Below are positions 17,995-26,669 of a stretch of DNA of 64,000 nucleotides, piece by piece. The notes beneath the pieces were generated by a model. It saw only the letters and a program-made list of their open reading frames with translations. It was not told where the DNA came from and ran no database searches. Origin of the DNA: Bin80 sp965220935 (GTDB lineage Bacteria > Bacteroidota > Rhodothermia > Rhodothermales > Bin80). How positions within the stretch are numbered: the stretch's first letter is position 1; every line of letters begins with the position of its first letter. Position numbers and translations under genes: made by a program. The DNA is taken from NCBI GenBank assembly GCA_965220935.1, contig OZ244857.1, positions 434,001 through 498,000 on the forward strand, read 5' to 3'.

Positions 17995-19173
17995 TTAATT
18001 TGAATCTGAAATGAGTTCTATATCACTTCCCTTTACGACACCGAGGATGGGCTCGTAGTCGGCGTCACCGTTCTTGTCAAATGAAAAAGGCCCATAGATG
18101 GTGTCAACATTACGAAAATCAATTAACTGAGATCGGACCTGCTCACTAGTGGGTAAGTCAACATCAGATTCTTCAATGGCTTTCAAAAGAAGATTTATAC
18201 CTGCATACGTACGTGCATGGAAGTCATTGGGAATCACACTGTAACGCTTTTGAAATGCCTCAACAAACGTTTTACTTGTAGGATGGCTGCTACCAGAAAC
18301 CCATACCTGAGCTGCATAAATACCTTCGGTTGACTCGGGAATGGTTTCACGGGCTCGTCGGATGTCAGATGTGCTCAGAACAGGTATGACTATAGGCACA
18401 TTACGTAACCCCAGTTGATGTGCACGCAGGATAAAATTGAGACGATCAGGGGCAAGTCCAAAAAAGAAAATTGCATCCAATTTTTGAGGTGGATTCAATA
18501 ATGACCGGATCTGTGAATCCATTTGTGGGATAGCATCATCCGGAAATCGAGCAAAAGTTTCCTTCACATCATACCTCACTCCAGTAATCTGAGTGACCTC
18601 TTCTCTAAATTTAGTCGTAGCATCTTTGGAAAATAGATCGGCCTGATTGGTTAAGGAGGCGACATATTGATAATCCAGAATATCATGAGTCCTCTCCACA
18701 GTTGGAGGAATCAACCTATCAACAGTAAGAGCAGTTCTAAATAGCCACTGAGATTTTTCAGATAAGCCATCCGCAGCCGAAGCAGGCGCAATCGTTACAA
18801 CTCCAGATTCTTCAATCAGTGGAATGATTTCTTCTGTATTGACGGATGTATAGGGGCCAACAATATATCTCACATTGTTAGCAATCAAGGCCTCAAATGC
18901 TTCCTTAGTTCCATCACTTGTACTTTTAGTATCCAAATTTTCAAGGCGGAGAGTTGAGGTAATTTTCGAGGTTGAATCTTCATTCACCAAAGCAATAGCC
19001 ATCTCAGCAGCCAGACGCATATCCTGACCAATGGTCGACAGAGACCCCGTGTTAGGGGAAGCAAGTCCAATAACGATCTCTGTGGGCTGCTCTTCATCAT
19101 TAGAATTTGTATCACATGACACTAAGGACACAATCAGAGCAGTCAAGAGGAAAAGGGAAGTGAATCGCCTCAT
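17995..19173 (-). CDS. Periplasmic binding lipoprotein, branched-chain-amino-acid/Leu-Ile-Val type
   Basis: 392 residues with a lipoprotein signal (LFLLTALIVSLVSC, lipobox followed by an Asn/Asp/Glu-rich linker). The mature part begins IVIGLASPNTGSLSTIGQDMRLAAEMA, the start of type I periplasmic binding proteins of the LivJ/AmiC class (Peripla_BP_6). Later blocks also fit: VRYIVGPYTSVNTEEIIPLIEESGV and a C-terminal RTYAGINLLLKAIEES. No permease or ATPase genes lie beside it, so it may be an orphan receptor or serve a transporter encoded elsewhere. The ligand cannot be told. Confidence 0.85.
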   Translation of the reverse strand: MRRFTSLFLLTALIVSLVSCDTNSNDEEQPTEIVIGLASPNTGSLSTIGQDMRLAAEMAIALVNEDSTSKITSTLRLENLDTKSTSDGTKEAFEALIANNVRYIVGPYTSVNTEEIIPLIEESGVVTIAPASAADGLSEKSQWLFRTALTVDRLIPPTVERTHDILDYQYVASLTNQADLFSKDATTKFREEVTQITGVRYDVKETFARFPDDAIPQMDSQIRSLLNPPQKLDAIFFFGLAPDRLNFILRAHQLGLRNVPIVIPVLSTSDIRRARETIPESTEGIYAAQVWVSGSSHPTSKTFVEAFQKRYSVIPNDFHARTYAGINLLLKAIEESDVDLPTSEQVRSQLIDFRNVDTIYGPFSFDKNGDADYEPILGVVKGSDIELISDSN

Positions 19174-19414
19174 TAAAATTTTATAAAAAGTTTAATTGTT
19201 ATTAAGGTAGGCTACGAATTTAAAGGTGACGGTAAACACAAATATATCAATAGAATTCGTAACACTAGTTTGCTGGAGCTGAAATCATCAGGATACCAAC
19301 ACCCGCAAAAGTATCACATATTTGATTATAGGCTCAAAACAAAAACTAAGGCCCCCCAAAGTAGCTGTTTCATTGGCGCTACATACTCATTGAAATGAAT
19401 CTCATCTAGGTCAT

Positions 19415-19756
19415 TTAATGATCTGATGATTCGGGGGTCGGTTCAACAATGGCCGGCTCAGTGATTCCTAAGCTACCACGAAATTCTGTATCAGCGAGCG
19501 TGAGCGCTAGAAAAACGACGACAAAAATGACACCGAGTATCACGGCCAACATATTGACCTTATTATCATATTTTAAGGCCATAAATATCAAAACCACCAG
19601 AATGGCCTTTGTACCAGCAATCGTGAGTGCTAAGGGAACATTCAATATTCCCAGATCAATCCTAGCGGTAATCACTGTAATGACCGTGAGTGCTAATAGC
19701 GCTACAAACACAATGCTAAGTGTGCGAATAGGGATGATATGATGGCTATGTGCCAT
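19415..19756 (-). CDS. Cytochrome c oxidase subunit IV (prokaryotic type)
   Basis: 113 residues with three hydrophobic segments, typical of the small COX4/CtaF/CyoD-like subunit: an N-terminal helix, then LALTIAGTKAILVVLIFMALKY, the family's most recognisable block, then a third helix. A charged tail (EPTPESSDH) follows. It is the last gene of the respiratory operon, 10 bp after coxC. Confidence 0.85.
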   Translation of the reverse strand: MAHSHHIIPIRTLSIVFVALLALTVITVITARIDLGILNVPLALTIAGTKAILVVLIFMALKYDNKVNMLAVILGVIFVVVFLALTLADTEFRGSLGITEPAIVEPTPESSDH

Positions 19757-19766
19757 GGATTAAATT

Positions 19767-20429
19767 CTAAATCAGATAAAGCAACGGGAAAAGAAAGATC
19801 CAGATAATGTCTACCAAGTGCCAGTAGAGGCCAGTCAACTCAACGGGCGTGTACCATTGAGGAGAAAAATGGCCACGAGCGACTCGCGTTGTGAGCCAGC
19901 CAAATAACCCCATTCCGACGAGAACATGCACACCATGAATTCCCGTCATCACAAAATAAATACTAAAAAACTGCGGAGCAAACGGTACGTTATATTTGGA
20001 GTAGTTCTTGCCATCAACCATCCCATGGGGGTCAAATCCTGCACCAGGGAATATGCCGTGAGAAAACTTATCTGAATACTCAAAATATTTGACCACCATA
20101 AATACAGCTGCACACAAAAGAGTAAGCAAAAGTAGTACAATGACTTTTTGATTTTCTCCTTTCTGTACATAGTGAATGGATAGTGCCACGGTAAAACTTG
20201 ACGCTAACAGCACAATGGTATTCAACGCGCCCAAGCGCCAGTCTAATAACTCACTGGCTTGAAGAAAAACCTCAGGATGCCATGACCGATATACGGCATA
20301 AGCCACAAACATGCCTGCAAAAAGAAGGACTTCAGTCACCAGAAATAGCCACATACCGAGTTTTGCAGCATCAAACTGTTGCTCATGATTCACGAAATAG
20401 TGCTTAAGAGTTGTGTCCGCACTAATCAT
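19767..20429 (-). CDS. Cytochrome c oxidase subunit III
   Basis: 220 residues and about five membrane helices, the short bacterial form of subunit III. Markers: KLGMWLFLVTEVLLFAGMFVAYAVY, YFVMTGIHGVHVLVGMG and the C-terminal TGLYWHLVDIIWIFLFPLLYL. It stabilises the catalytic core and the proton pathway entrance of a heme-copper oxidase. Its start overlaps the coxA stop by 4 bp, implying coupled translation. Confidence 0.95.
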   Translation of the reverse strand: MISADTTLKHYFVNHEQQFDAAKLGMWLFLVTEVLLFAGMFVAYAVYRSWHPEVFLQASELLDWRLGALNTIVLLASSFTVALSIHYVQKGENQKVIVLLLLTLLCAAVFMVVKYFEYSDKFSHGIFPGAGFDPHGMVDGKNYSKYNVPFAPQFFSIYFVMTGIHGVHVLVGMGLFGWLTTRVARGHFSPQWYTPVELTGLYWHLVDIIWIFLFPLLYLI

Positions 20430-22072
20430 TGGTTGGAATTCTTTTTAGGGCCAAATACGTCATCTGCAAGGTGAAAATCATAGGGCCCACGCGTGACCAA
20501 GGGGGTATCGTGAAAATTATGCTCATCTGGAACCGGTCCAGTATGCGTCCATTCTAGAGTACATGCGCCCCAAGGGTTCGCAGTTGATTTTGGGCCTCTA
20601 TACAAAGAATAGAGCGCGTAGATCAGAATCATCAATAACCCCACTCCGAGGATATAGGAGCCAATAGTAGAGGCCATATTTAGGATTGCAAATTCGGGGA
20701 ATGTCTCTAAGAACTCAGTGTAATCATGGTAGCGACGTGGCATTCCCTTTGATCCAAGAAAGAACTGAGTAAAAAACGTCAAATTAAACCCGATGAACAC
20801 TAAAATCGCTGCAATGATTCCCGCGGTTTCATTGTACATTCTGCCGGTCATTTTGGGCCACCAATAGTGCAATCCTCCGATTAAACCAATGAGTGCACCG
20901 CCCATCATGACATAATGAAAATGAGCGACAACGAAGTAGGTGTCATGCAAGTGAACATCCACGGCTAGAACTCCAACCATGATGCCTGTTAGTCCCCCAA
21001 TCGTAAACAAAAACAAAAACATCAAGGCATAAATCATGGGTGTGCGTAGCCACACAGATCCTTTGTACATCGTCGCCACCCAATTAAATACCTTGATTCC
21101 AGTGGGAATGCCAATTAGGAAGGTCAACATTGAGAAAATAATAGAGGACAACGCACTCTGGCCTGCGACAAACATATGATGCCCCCATACCAGAAAGCCT
21201 AAGAATGCAATAGCCACCGACGAGAGAGCGATAAACGTATAACCAGAAACATGCTGCCTGGAGAACGTTCCCATCAAATCACTGATAATTCCCATTGCGG
21301 GGAGAATCATTATATAAACAGCAGGGTGGCTGTAGAACCAGAAAAAATGTTGAAACAAAACGGGGTCACCTCCGAGAGCTGGATCAAAGATGCCAATATG
21401 CATCAATTTTTCTAAGAACAGTAGCACCATTGTAATGCCGATCACAGGGGTCGCCAATACTTGAACGATCCCCGTTGCATAGATAGCCCAAGTAAACAAG
21501 GGTAGCCGATTCCAAGTCATCCCAGGAGCACGCATCTTATGGACCGTAACGATAAAATTCAAGCCCGTAAAGATAGAGGCAAAGCCTGCAACAAATACGG
21601 CTGATGTGAGCCAAAGCACTGCATTGGATGCACCGCTGGAATAAGGTGTATAAAATGTCCAGCCAGTATCCACTTTCCCAACAAACAACCAGCCACAAAC
21701 CGCCATGATAGCGCCGGCCATAAATAGATACCAGCTCGCCAAGTTTAGGCGCGGGAAAGCCACATCTTTGGCACCAATCTGAATGGGCAATACAAAATTA
21801 CCTAAGATCCCTGGAATAGCAGGAATGATGACCAGAAAAACCATGACCACGCCATGGAGCGTGAATACCTGATTATATTCGTCTTGTCCAAGGATTGTCT
21901 CTCCAGGTGCTCCAAGCTCGGTTCGAACAAAGGTTGCAAGGATACCTCCTAACAGAAAGAATGCACCACAGGCAATAGCATAAAGAATCCCGATTCGCTT
22001 ATGATCCGTGGTGGAAAGCCAAGACCAGAGGCCTTTTTGGGCATTCAAATAATTGTGTGATTCGTTACTCAT
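20426..22072 (-). CDS. Cytochrome c oxidase subunit I (A2-type heme-copper oxidase)
   Basis: 548 residues and about twelve membrane helices. Metal ligands are all present: H73 (heme a), H249 with Y253 in SHPAVYIMILP (CuB and cross-linked Tyr), H298-H299 (CuB), H384 (heme a3) and H386 (heme a). The glutamate usual in HPEVY is alanine here, and Y247-S248 precede the histidine, which is the YS signature of A2-subfamily enzymes such as the R. marinus caa3 oxidase. The enzyme reduces O2 to water and pumps protons across the inner membrane. It lies in one operon with coxB, coxC and complex III. Confidence 0.97.
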   Translation of the reverse strand: MSNESHNYLNAQKGLWSWLSTTDHKRIGILYAIACGAFFLLGGILATFVRTELGAPGETILGQDEYNQVFTLHGVVMVFLVIIPAIPGILGNFVLPIQIGAKDVAFPRLNLASWYLFMAGAIMAVCGWLFVGKVDTGWTFYTPYSSGASNAVLWLTSAVFVAGFASIFTGLNFIVTVHKMRAPGMTWNRLPLFTWAIYATGIVQVLATPVIGITMVLLFLEKLMHIGIFDPALGGDPVLFQHFFWFYSHPAVYIMILPAMGIISDLMGTFSRQHVSGYTFIALSSVAIAFLGFLVWGHHMFVAGQSALSSIIFSMLTFLIGIPTGIKVFNWVATMYKGSVWLRTPMIYALMFLFLFTIGGLTGIMVGVLAVDVHLHDTYFVVAHFHYVMMGGALIGLIGGLHYWWPKMTGRMYNETAGIIAAILVFIGFNLTFFTQFFLGSKGMPRRYHDYTEFLETFPEFAILNMASTIGSYILGVGLLMILIYALYSLYRGPKSTANPWGACTLEWTHTGPVPDEHNFHDTPLVTRGPYDFHLADDVFGPKKNSNQ

Positions 22073-22078
22073 TATAGG

Positions 22079-23014
22079 CTAATACTCTTTGATAAATGCG
22101 ACAAGTGCATCAATCTGATCAACTGACAGCGTTGCAGCATACTGCCCAGGCATCACAGGCGGATACCCCTCAACGATCTGTAAAGTTGGATTGACTATAG
22201 AAGTACGCAGGTAATTATCATCAGCAACAGCGCTGGTTCCATCAGTAAAATTTCGGATACTACCCGCCAAACCGAGAAATGTAGGGCCTGATGCAAGCGA
22301 CCCATCAAGCGAATGACATGCGAAGCAACCCTGTTGAGTATAGAGGCGCTCACCTTGTTCTGCGGGCGTTAATGTGCCATCATCCATGTTTTCAATGAGC
22401 CAATTGTCAAACTCATCCTGTGATTGAACAATCACTCTGGAGTACATATCCGAATGAGATGTTCCACAGTACTCGGTGCAAGCCACCATAAAGGTGTCTT
22501 GATGCATGGATTCAAACCATACATACGAATATCGACCATTTAAGACATCCGCCTTGATCCGAAAAGCAGGAACAAAAAAACTGTGAATCACATCCTCACT
22601 GGTCATCCGAAGCTTAACAGGGCGATTGGAGGGAATATGAAGGTCAGCAGACACAACCCCGTTTGGGTATGTGAAGGTCCAACTCCATTTCCTGGCCGTT
22701 ACGTTGATTTCGTAGGAGTTTGGAGGTGGAATTCCCTGTTCAAGATACACCTTGAATCCCCACACAAAGACGATAGCGACCAGAATCGTTGGAAAAACAA
22801 CCCAGGATGCTTCCACAATTTTATTCTCTTCAACGGGCTCAGGACGATCACTCTCACTGCGTCGACGGTAACGCCATGCAAAAAAAATCATGGTTGAGAC
22901 GACCCCAACAAAGAGAATGACACTCGTGATGAGGATGAAGTAGAACAGAGAATCCACATCCCCAGCAATAGTGGATGCTGCCTCTGGCAACCAGATTGAG
23001 CTCTGTTGATTCAT
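22079..23014 (-). CDS. Cytochrome c oxidase subunit II with fused cytochrome c domain (caa3 type)
   Basis: 311 residues. Two membrane helices (about residues 22-46 and 70-90) precede a cupredoxin domain with the CuA site: H144, then C179-TEY-C183-GTS-H187-SD-M190. A fused cytochrome c domain follows with C230-FA-C233-H234 and a distal Met in YPPVMPGQY. The fusion marks a caa3-type oxidase that accepts electrons through its own heme c. Its start overlaps the sco stop by 4 bp. Confidence 0.96.
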   Translation of the reverse strand: MNQQSSIWLPEAASTIAGDVDSLFYFILITSVILFVGVVSTMIFFAWRYRRRSESDRPEPVEENKIVEASWVVFPTILVAIVFVWGFKVYLEQGIPPPNSYEINVTARKWSWTFTYPNGVVSADLHIPSNRPVKLRMTSEDVIHSFFVPAFRIKADVLNGRYSYVWFESMHQDTFMVACTEYCGTSHSDMYSRVIVQSQDEFDNWLIENMDDGTLTPAEQGERLYTQQGCFACHSLDGSLASGPTFLGLAGSIRNFTDGTSAVADDNYLRTSIVNPTLQIVEGYPPVMPGQYAATLSVDQIDALVAFIKEY

Positions 23015-23814
23015 TGATACTTAGGCTTTGTTGAATCGGTGATCCATAAAATGCTTAAAAATGCAATGAGTAAAAAAGCTGTGATACCGCCTCCGACTTG
23101 CATTGCCCTACGCGCTACTAATACGTATGAGTTGGAAGTTGGGTCAAACTGAAAGCAGTAAAGAAATGCGCGATCAAGAAAATTGCCGACCGTTCCATTT
23201 GAGGCTTCTACAATAGCCGCACGCAGATCTCGACTTCTGGGCGAAATATCAGGGAGATAACGTGTGATAATTCCTCTGTCGCTCAATACAATCACAGCAG
23301 CAGGATGTGCAAACTCTCCCTGTTCTTCCACCCATTTATATTGAAATCCAACGGCATCGGTCAACGTAGAAATGGACAGAGAATCTCCGGTCAAAAATGT
23401 CCATTCTGGATCTTGGTGATCAAGTCGCCTGAGATAGCGCTCGCGCTGCTGCGCAGCGTGTGCAGGGGTATCGTCTGGACTAAATGAAACCGTCAGCATT
23501 TCGTAGTTAGTTCCAGGGGATAATGATAGGTCTTGCATGCTTCGGGTCACACCGTCTAAAAGGCTGCTACACAACATGGGGCAGGTGTGATACACAAATG
23601 TGAGCACAACAGGGCGGTCATTGTGAAAATAGGTTTCCAGAGTGACGGGGCGTTCATTGGAATCAATAAATGTGAGGTCCAATGGGATTTGTTCTCCCAA
23701 ACGGGGGGAGAGCCCGACCCCTTCATACGCAATATTAGCCTGCTGTGTCAACTGCGCACAGAGCGTGCCAGCGGTTGAACACAATGCTAAAATGATCACG
23801 CATCGTTTAAACAT
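23011..23814 (-). CDS. SCO1/SenC-type copper chaperone
   Basis: 267 residues with an N-terminal signal, a thioredoxin-like fold and the copper-binding CxxxC (C78-PML-C82) in VYHTCPMLCSSLL. A conserved distal histidine lies in EFAHPAAVIVL. A C-terminal hydrophobic segment (GGGITAFLLIAFLSILWI) adds a second anchor, not found in all SCO proteins. It delivers copper to the CuA site of subunit II, encoded directly downstream with a 4-bp overlap. Confidence 0.92.
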   Translation of the reverse strand: MFKRCVIILALCSTAGTLCAQLTQQANIAYEGVGLSPRLGEQIPLDLTFIDSNERPVTLETYFHNDRPVVLTFVYHTCPMLCSSLLDGVTRSMQDLSLSPGTNYEMLTVSFSPDDTPAHAAQQRERYLRRLDHQDPEWTFLTGDSLSISTLTDAVGFQYKWVEEQGEFAHPAAVIVLSDRGIITRYLPDISPRSRDLRAAIVEASNGTVGNFLDRAFLYCFQFDPTSNSYVLVARRAMQVGGGITAFLLIAFLSILWITDSTKPKYQ

Positions 23815-24156
23815 TCAATGCATCATTTCCGGTGAAACACGCGTCCCATTGGGGAACTCCTCTGTCACTCGATGCATGGCTTGCTCTACAGGAATTCGAA
23901 AGATGCCGTTATCCAACATTTCATAACGATTCAGTTGTTGCATACCAGCCATTTCTATACGTTCCAGTTGAGGATATGAAGCATCAATCGCATGTTCTTG
24001 GATGACCCGATCTGCTTCTCGATTAAACCAATATGAAGCAACAAACACCAAGATTCCTAGACCGACTAAAAGAACCGTAATGAATGTGATCAGTGGAACC
24101 GCAGCGATTGCTTCGTCCTGTATGAGCTCTGTGTTAGCTTTTGAGTCCATCGCCAT
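23815..24156 (-). CDS. Small single-pass membrane protein of the respiratory operon
   Basis: 113 residues. One membrane helix at about residues 21-43 (VPLITFITVLLVGLGILVFVASYWF) is followed by a soluble tail with YEMLDNGIFRIPVEQAM. It sits between actF and sco with almost no spacing, so it belongs to the operon. Such a protein could be the extra small subunit reported for some alternative complex III enzymes (ActG position) or an oxidase assembly factor. I cannot decide, so no symbol is given. Confidence 0.7.
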   Translation of the reverse strand: MAMDSKANTELIQDEAIAAVPLITFITVLLVGLGILVFVASYWFNREADRVIQEHAIDASYPQLERIEMAGMQQLNRYEMLDNGIFRIPVEQAMHRVTEEFPNGTRVSPEMMH

Positions 24157-24167
24157 TTTCGGATACG

Positions 24168-25439
24168 CTAAACGTTTTCAAATCTTAAAGACTTTTCAAG
24201 TTGAGGATCACCCTCGCATACGATTGCATGACGGCTAAATCTCCACAGAAAGGCACCCACAAACAGACTTACAAGACCAAGCCAGCAACTGAGATCTAGC
24301 CAGTGAAACTGGGCCTGATCTTTATGCAAGACAGGCATCGCCTGCCAGTGAATATCAAACCACTGCATCACAAGAAGCCATACAGCAATGAGAGCAAGCG
24401 GAGCGGCAAATCTTTTGATCGCACGGGGTAGCAGAATCACAAACGGGATGATAAAATGTCCAAATAGCAAAACCCCACTGTGAGTTTCCCATCCATGTTG
24501 CAGACGATACTTGAACCATGCGGTTTCTTCGGGAATCCCCCCATACCAGATGAGCATGTATTGACTAAATGCGATGTAGGCCCAGAAAACGACAAACCCA
24601 AACATCAACTTTCCAAGATCGTGATAGTGTTCACGAGTCACCACACCTCTGAGCATTCCTGCACGCTGCAATCCAGCAATAGTCAGAGTCGTAAAGCAAA
24701 ATGCGGCAATAAATGCACCCGCAAAAAAGTAGACCCCAAATATGGTAGAAAACCAATGGGGATCCAAGGTCATCAGAAAATCAAATGCCGCAAACGCTGT
24801 CGTAATCGCAACCAGAGGTAGTCCCCAAGCACTAAGGTGGCGCAGTCGTACAGACAGATGTGGGTCACTCGTTAGATCCTGAATGATTGACAATCTCCAT
24901 AGACGAGAGGATACAAAGGTCCAAGCCATGAAGTAGAATGCAACGCGCCCCAAGAAGAACGGGATATTTAAATACGCGACTTTACCTGCTACAATTTCGT
25001 CATAGTGGTCACTGTTTGGGTCAGCAATACCTTCAGTCGTCCAGTGATGATACGGCCCGTGGGGATCAAGTAAGCCAATGATTACTGGGATTGAGAGAAT
25101 GATCAGTAAGGGAAAAGATACCGAAGCAGCCTCAGGAATTCTCCTGAGTGATACAATCCATTCAGCGCGAACAAGGTGCTTGATCAAGACAATGAACATA
25201 CAGCCGAGAGCAATTGAGACGCAGAAAACCCATCCGATCAGATAAGAGAAGTAGTACTGTTCAACAAATGCTTCGCTCACTCCAACAGAAGTGCTGACTA
25301 GTGTCATTGCAAGTCCTACGAGCAACAATACAATATAGCTACGAGGGGAAGCGGTAAATGGGTATTGATCACTCTTGGTAGAGGCCAAAGGGTCAATCAG
25401 CTTCATGAAGAGGGGGCTACCTTGCAGCGAGTCACTCAT
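24168..25439 (-). CDS. actF: Alternative complex III subunit ActF (integral membrane)
   Basis: 423 residues and about ten membrane helices. Family landmarks include the N-terminal YLIGWVFCVSIALGCMF, WTFVSSRLWR, TAFAAFDFLMTLDPHWFSTIFGVYFFAG and FSQYMLIWYGGIPEETAWF. ActF resembles half of the NrfD-like ActC and is part of the quinol:cytochrome c oxidoreductase membrane arm. It is 3 bp from actE and in the order actABCDEF. Confidence 0.93.
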   Translation of the reverse strand: MSDSLQGSPLFMKLIDPLASTKSDQYPFTASPRSYIVLLLVGLAMTLVSTSVGVSEAFVEQYYFSYLIGWVFCVSIALGCMFIVLIKHLVRAEWIVSLRRIPEAASVSFPLLIILSIPVIIGLLDPHGPYHHWTTEGIADPNSDHYDEIVAGKVAYLNIPFFLGRVAFYFMAWTFVSSRLWRLSIIQDLTSDPHLSVRLRHLSAWGLPLVAITTAFAAFDFLMTLDPHWFSTIFGVYFFAGAFIAAFCFTTLTIAGLQRAGMLRGVVTREHYHDLGKLMFGFVVFWAYIAFSQYMLIWYGGIPEETAWFKYRLQHGWETHSGVLLFGHFIIPFVILLPRAIKRFAAPLALIAVWLLVMQWFDIHWQAMPVLHKDQAQFHWLDLSCWLGLVSLFVGAFLWRFSRHAIVCEGDPQLEKSLRFENV

Positions 25440-25442
25440 GAT

Positions 25443-26051
25443 TCAGGGCGTATTCTGAAAACGACTAAGTTCATCGGCAGGCACATCGTCAGCACTTGCA
25501 TTCTGGCTACGTTGAAGTGCTCGTACATAGGCGACAATGGCCCAGCGATCGGCGACAGGAATTTGTTGAGCGTAGCCGGGCATACTCCGGACACCCTGAG
25601 AAATCACTTCATACAGGTACCCATCTTCAATTGAGCGCAGTCGATCATCATGAAAGCCGATCGGAACAAATCCATATCCACCCGTCATCATCACTCCCTG
25701 TCCATCGCCTGCCATGCCATGGCAGACGGCGCAGTAAATATCATAGCGGTCTTGTCCACGTTTAGCCAGATCCACGGTATACTGAACAGGCATCACCTGT
25801 ACATAGGTATCGTCTGAATTGCGACCCGCATGGAATGCAACGTCTTCTCGTAGCAATCCACGGGCTACTGTACCAGGAACTGGGGGGCGCATCGCACGGC
25901 CATCTGCAAAGAAAGAGTTTTCTTCCTGCGCTTCAAACCGCTCCATGGCATCCATGTTTGGATTGATGTGAATGGGCGGGTCGTCGCTTAGAGTGCCACG
26001 ACAGGCGCTGAGCATACAAATCGCCGACAGTGATAGCGCCAGTTTCTTCAT
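25443..26051 (-). CDS. actE: Alternative complex III monoheme cytochrome c ActE
   Basis: 202 residues. The lipoprotein signal ends LSACRG. One heme c site, C-AV-C-H in YDIYCAVCHGMAGDGQG, is followed by a downstream Met in VRSMPGYAQQIP as probable sixth ligand. It is the membrane-tethered cytochrome that hands electrons from the pentaheme ActA to the oxidase's cytochrome c domain. It is packed between actD (3 bp) and actF (3 bp). Confidence 0.93.
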   Translation of the reverse strand: MKKLALSLSAICMLSACRGTLSDDPPIHINPNMDAMERFEAQEENSFFADGRAMRPPVPGTVARGLLREDVAFHAGRNSDDTYVQVMPVQYTVDLAKRGQDRYDIYCAVCHGMAGDGQGVMMTGGYGFVPIGFHDDRLRSIEDGYLYEVISQGVRSMPGYAQQIPVADRWAIVAYVRALQRSQNASADDVPADELSRFQNTP

Positions 26052-26054
26052 CAG

Positions 26055-26669
26055 TTACGTTGATTGTAATTCTGAATACCCATGATCATGGATCACCTCA
26101 ACAGACAATGCACCAATATCTTTAAGAAGTGTTTCGGTTTCAACCAAATCAAAACTTGAATCACTCGCTGCAATATGCAGAAAAAAAGCATCATCAGTGA
26201 CTCTCGGAAATTCACGAGAATAAAACAATGGATTATAGGGACGCGGCAGTCCATTCATGGCTAACATTCCACCAACAGTCAGTAGTGCTGCAAGCAAAAC
26301 CGTTAATTCAAACATGATCGGAATGGCAGGCTCAATGGCAAAGAATGGTTTTCCGCTGATATTGATAGGATAATCAATGGCAGATGTCCACCACTGTAGC
26401 CATGTTGCGAGCCCCAACCCCGTGATCCCACCGACAAGTGTAAGGTAGCCGACTTTGGATTGTCCCAGACCCATCGCGCGATCCATTCCGTGAATTGGAA
26501 ATGGAGAGTGAGCATCAAAGTGCCGATAGCCAGCTTCACGAATCTTTTGTGCAGCATCAACAAGAGCCCCGGGGTTCGGATATTCAGCTAACAATCCGTA
26601 TACCCCATCTGTACGGGCTTCATAAATGCCCATGGATGCTTTGATGCTCTGTATAATTTTTTTGATCAT
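26055..26669 (-). CDS. actD: Alternative complex III subunit ActD (DUF3341)
   Basis: 204 residues. DUF3341 features: GLLAEYPNPGALVDAAQKIREAGYRHFDAHSPFPIHGMDRAMG near the N-terminus, two membrane helices (about 75-95 and 120-145) and a soluble tail. It is a structural membrane subunit of the quinol oxidase complex. The start overlaps the actC stop by 4 bp. Confidence 0.93.
   Translation of the reverse strand: MIKKIIQSIKASMGIYEARTDGVYGLLAEYPNPGALVDAAQKIREAGYRHFDAHSPFPIHGMDRAMGLGQSKVGYLTLVGGITGLGLATWLQWWTSAIDYPINISGKPFFAIEPAIPIMFELTVLLAALLTVGGMLAMNGLPRPYNPLFYSREFPRVTDDAFFLHIAASDSSFDLVETETLLKDIGALSVEVIHDHGYSELQST

Noticed and set aside
22583..22897. Plus-strand frame opposite coxB
   Set aside because: It is antisense to a well-supported subunit II gene with intact CuA and heme sites; a shadow frame.
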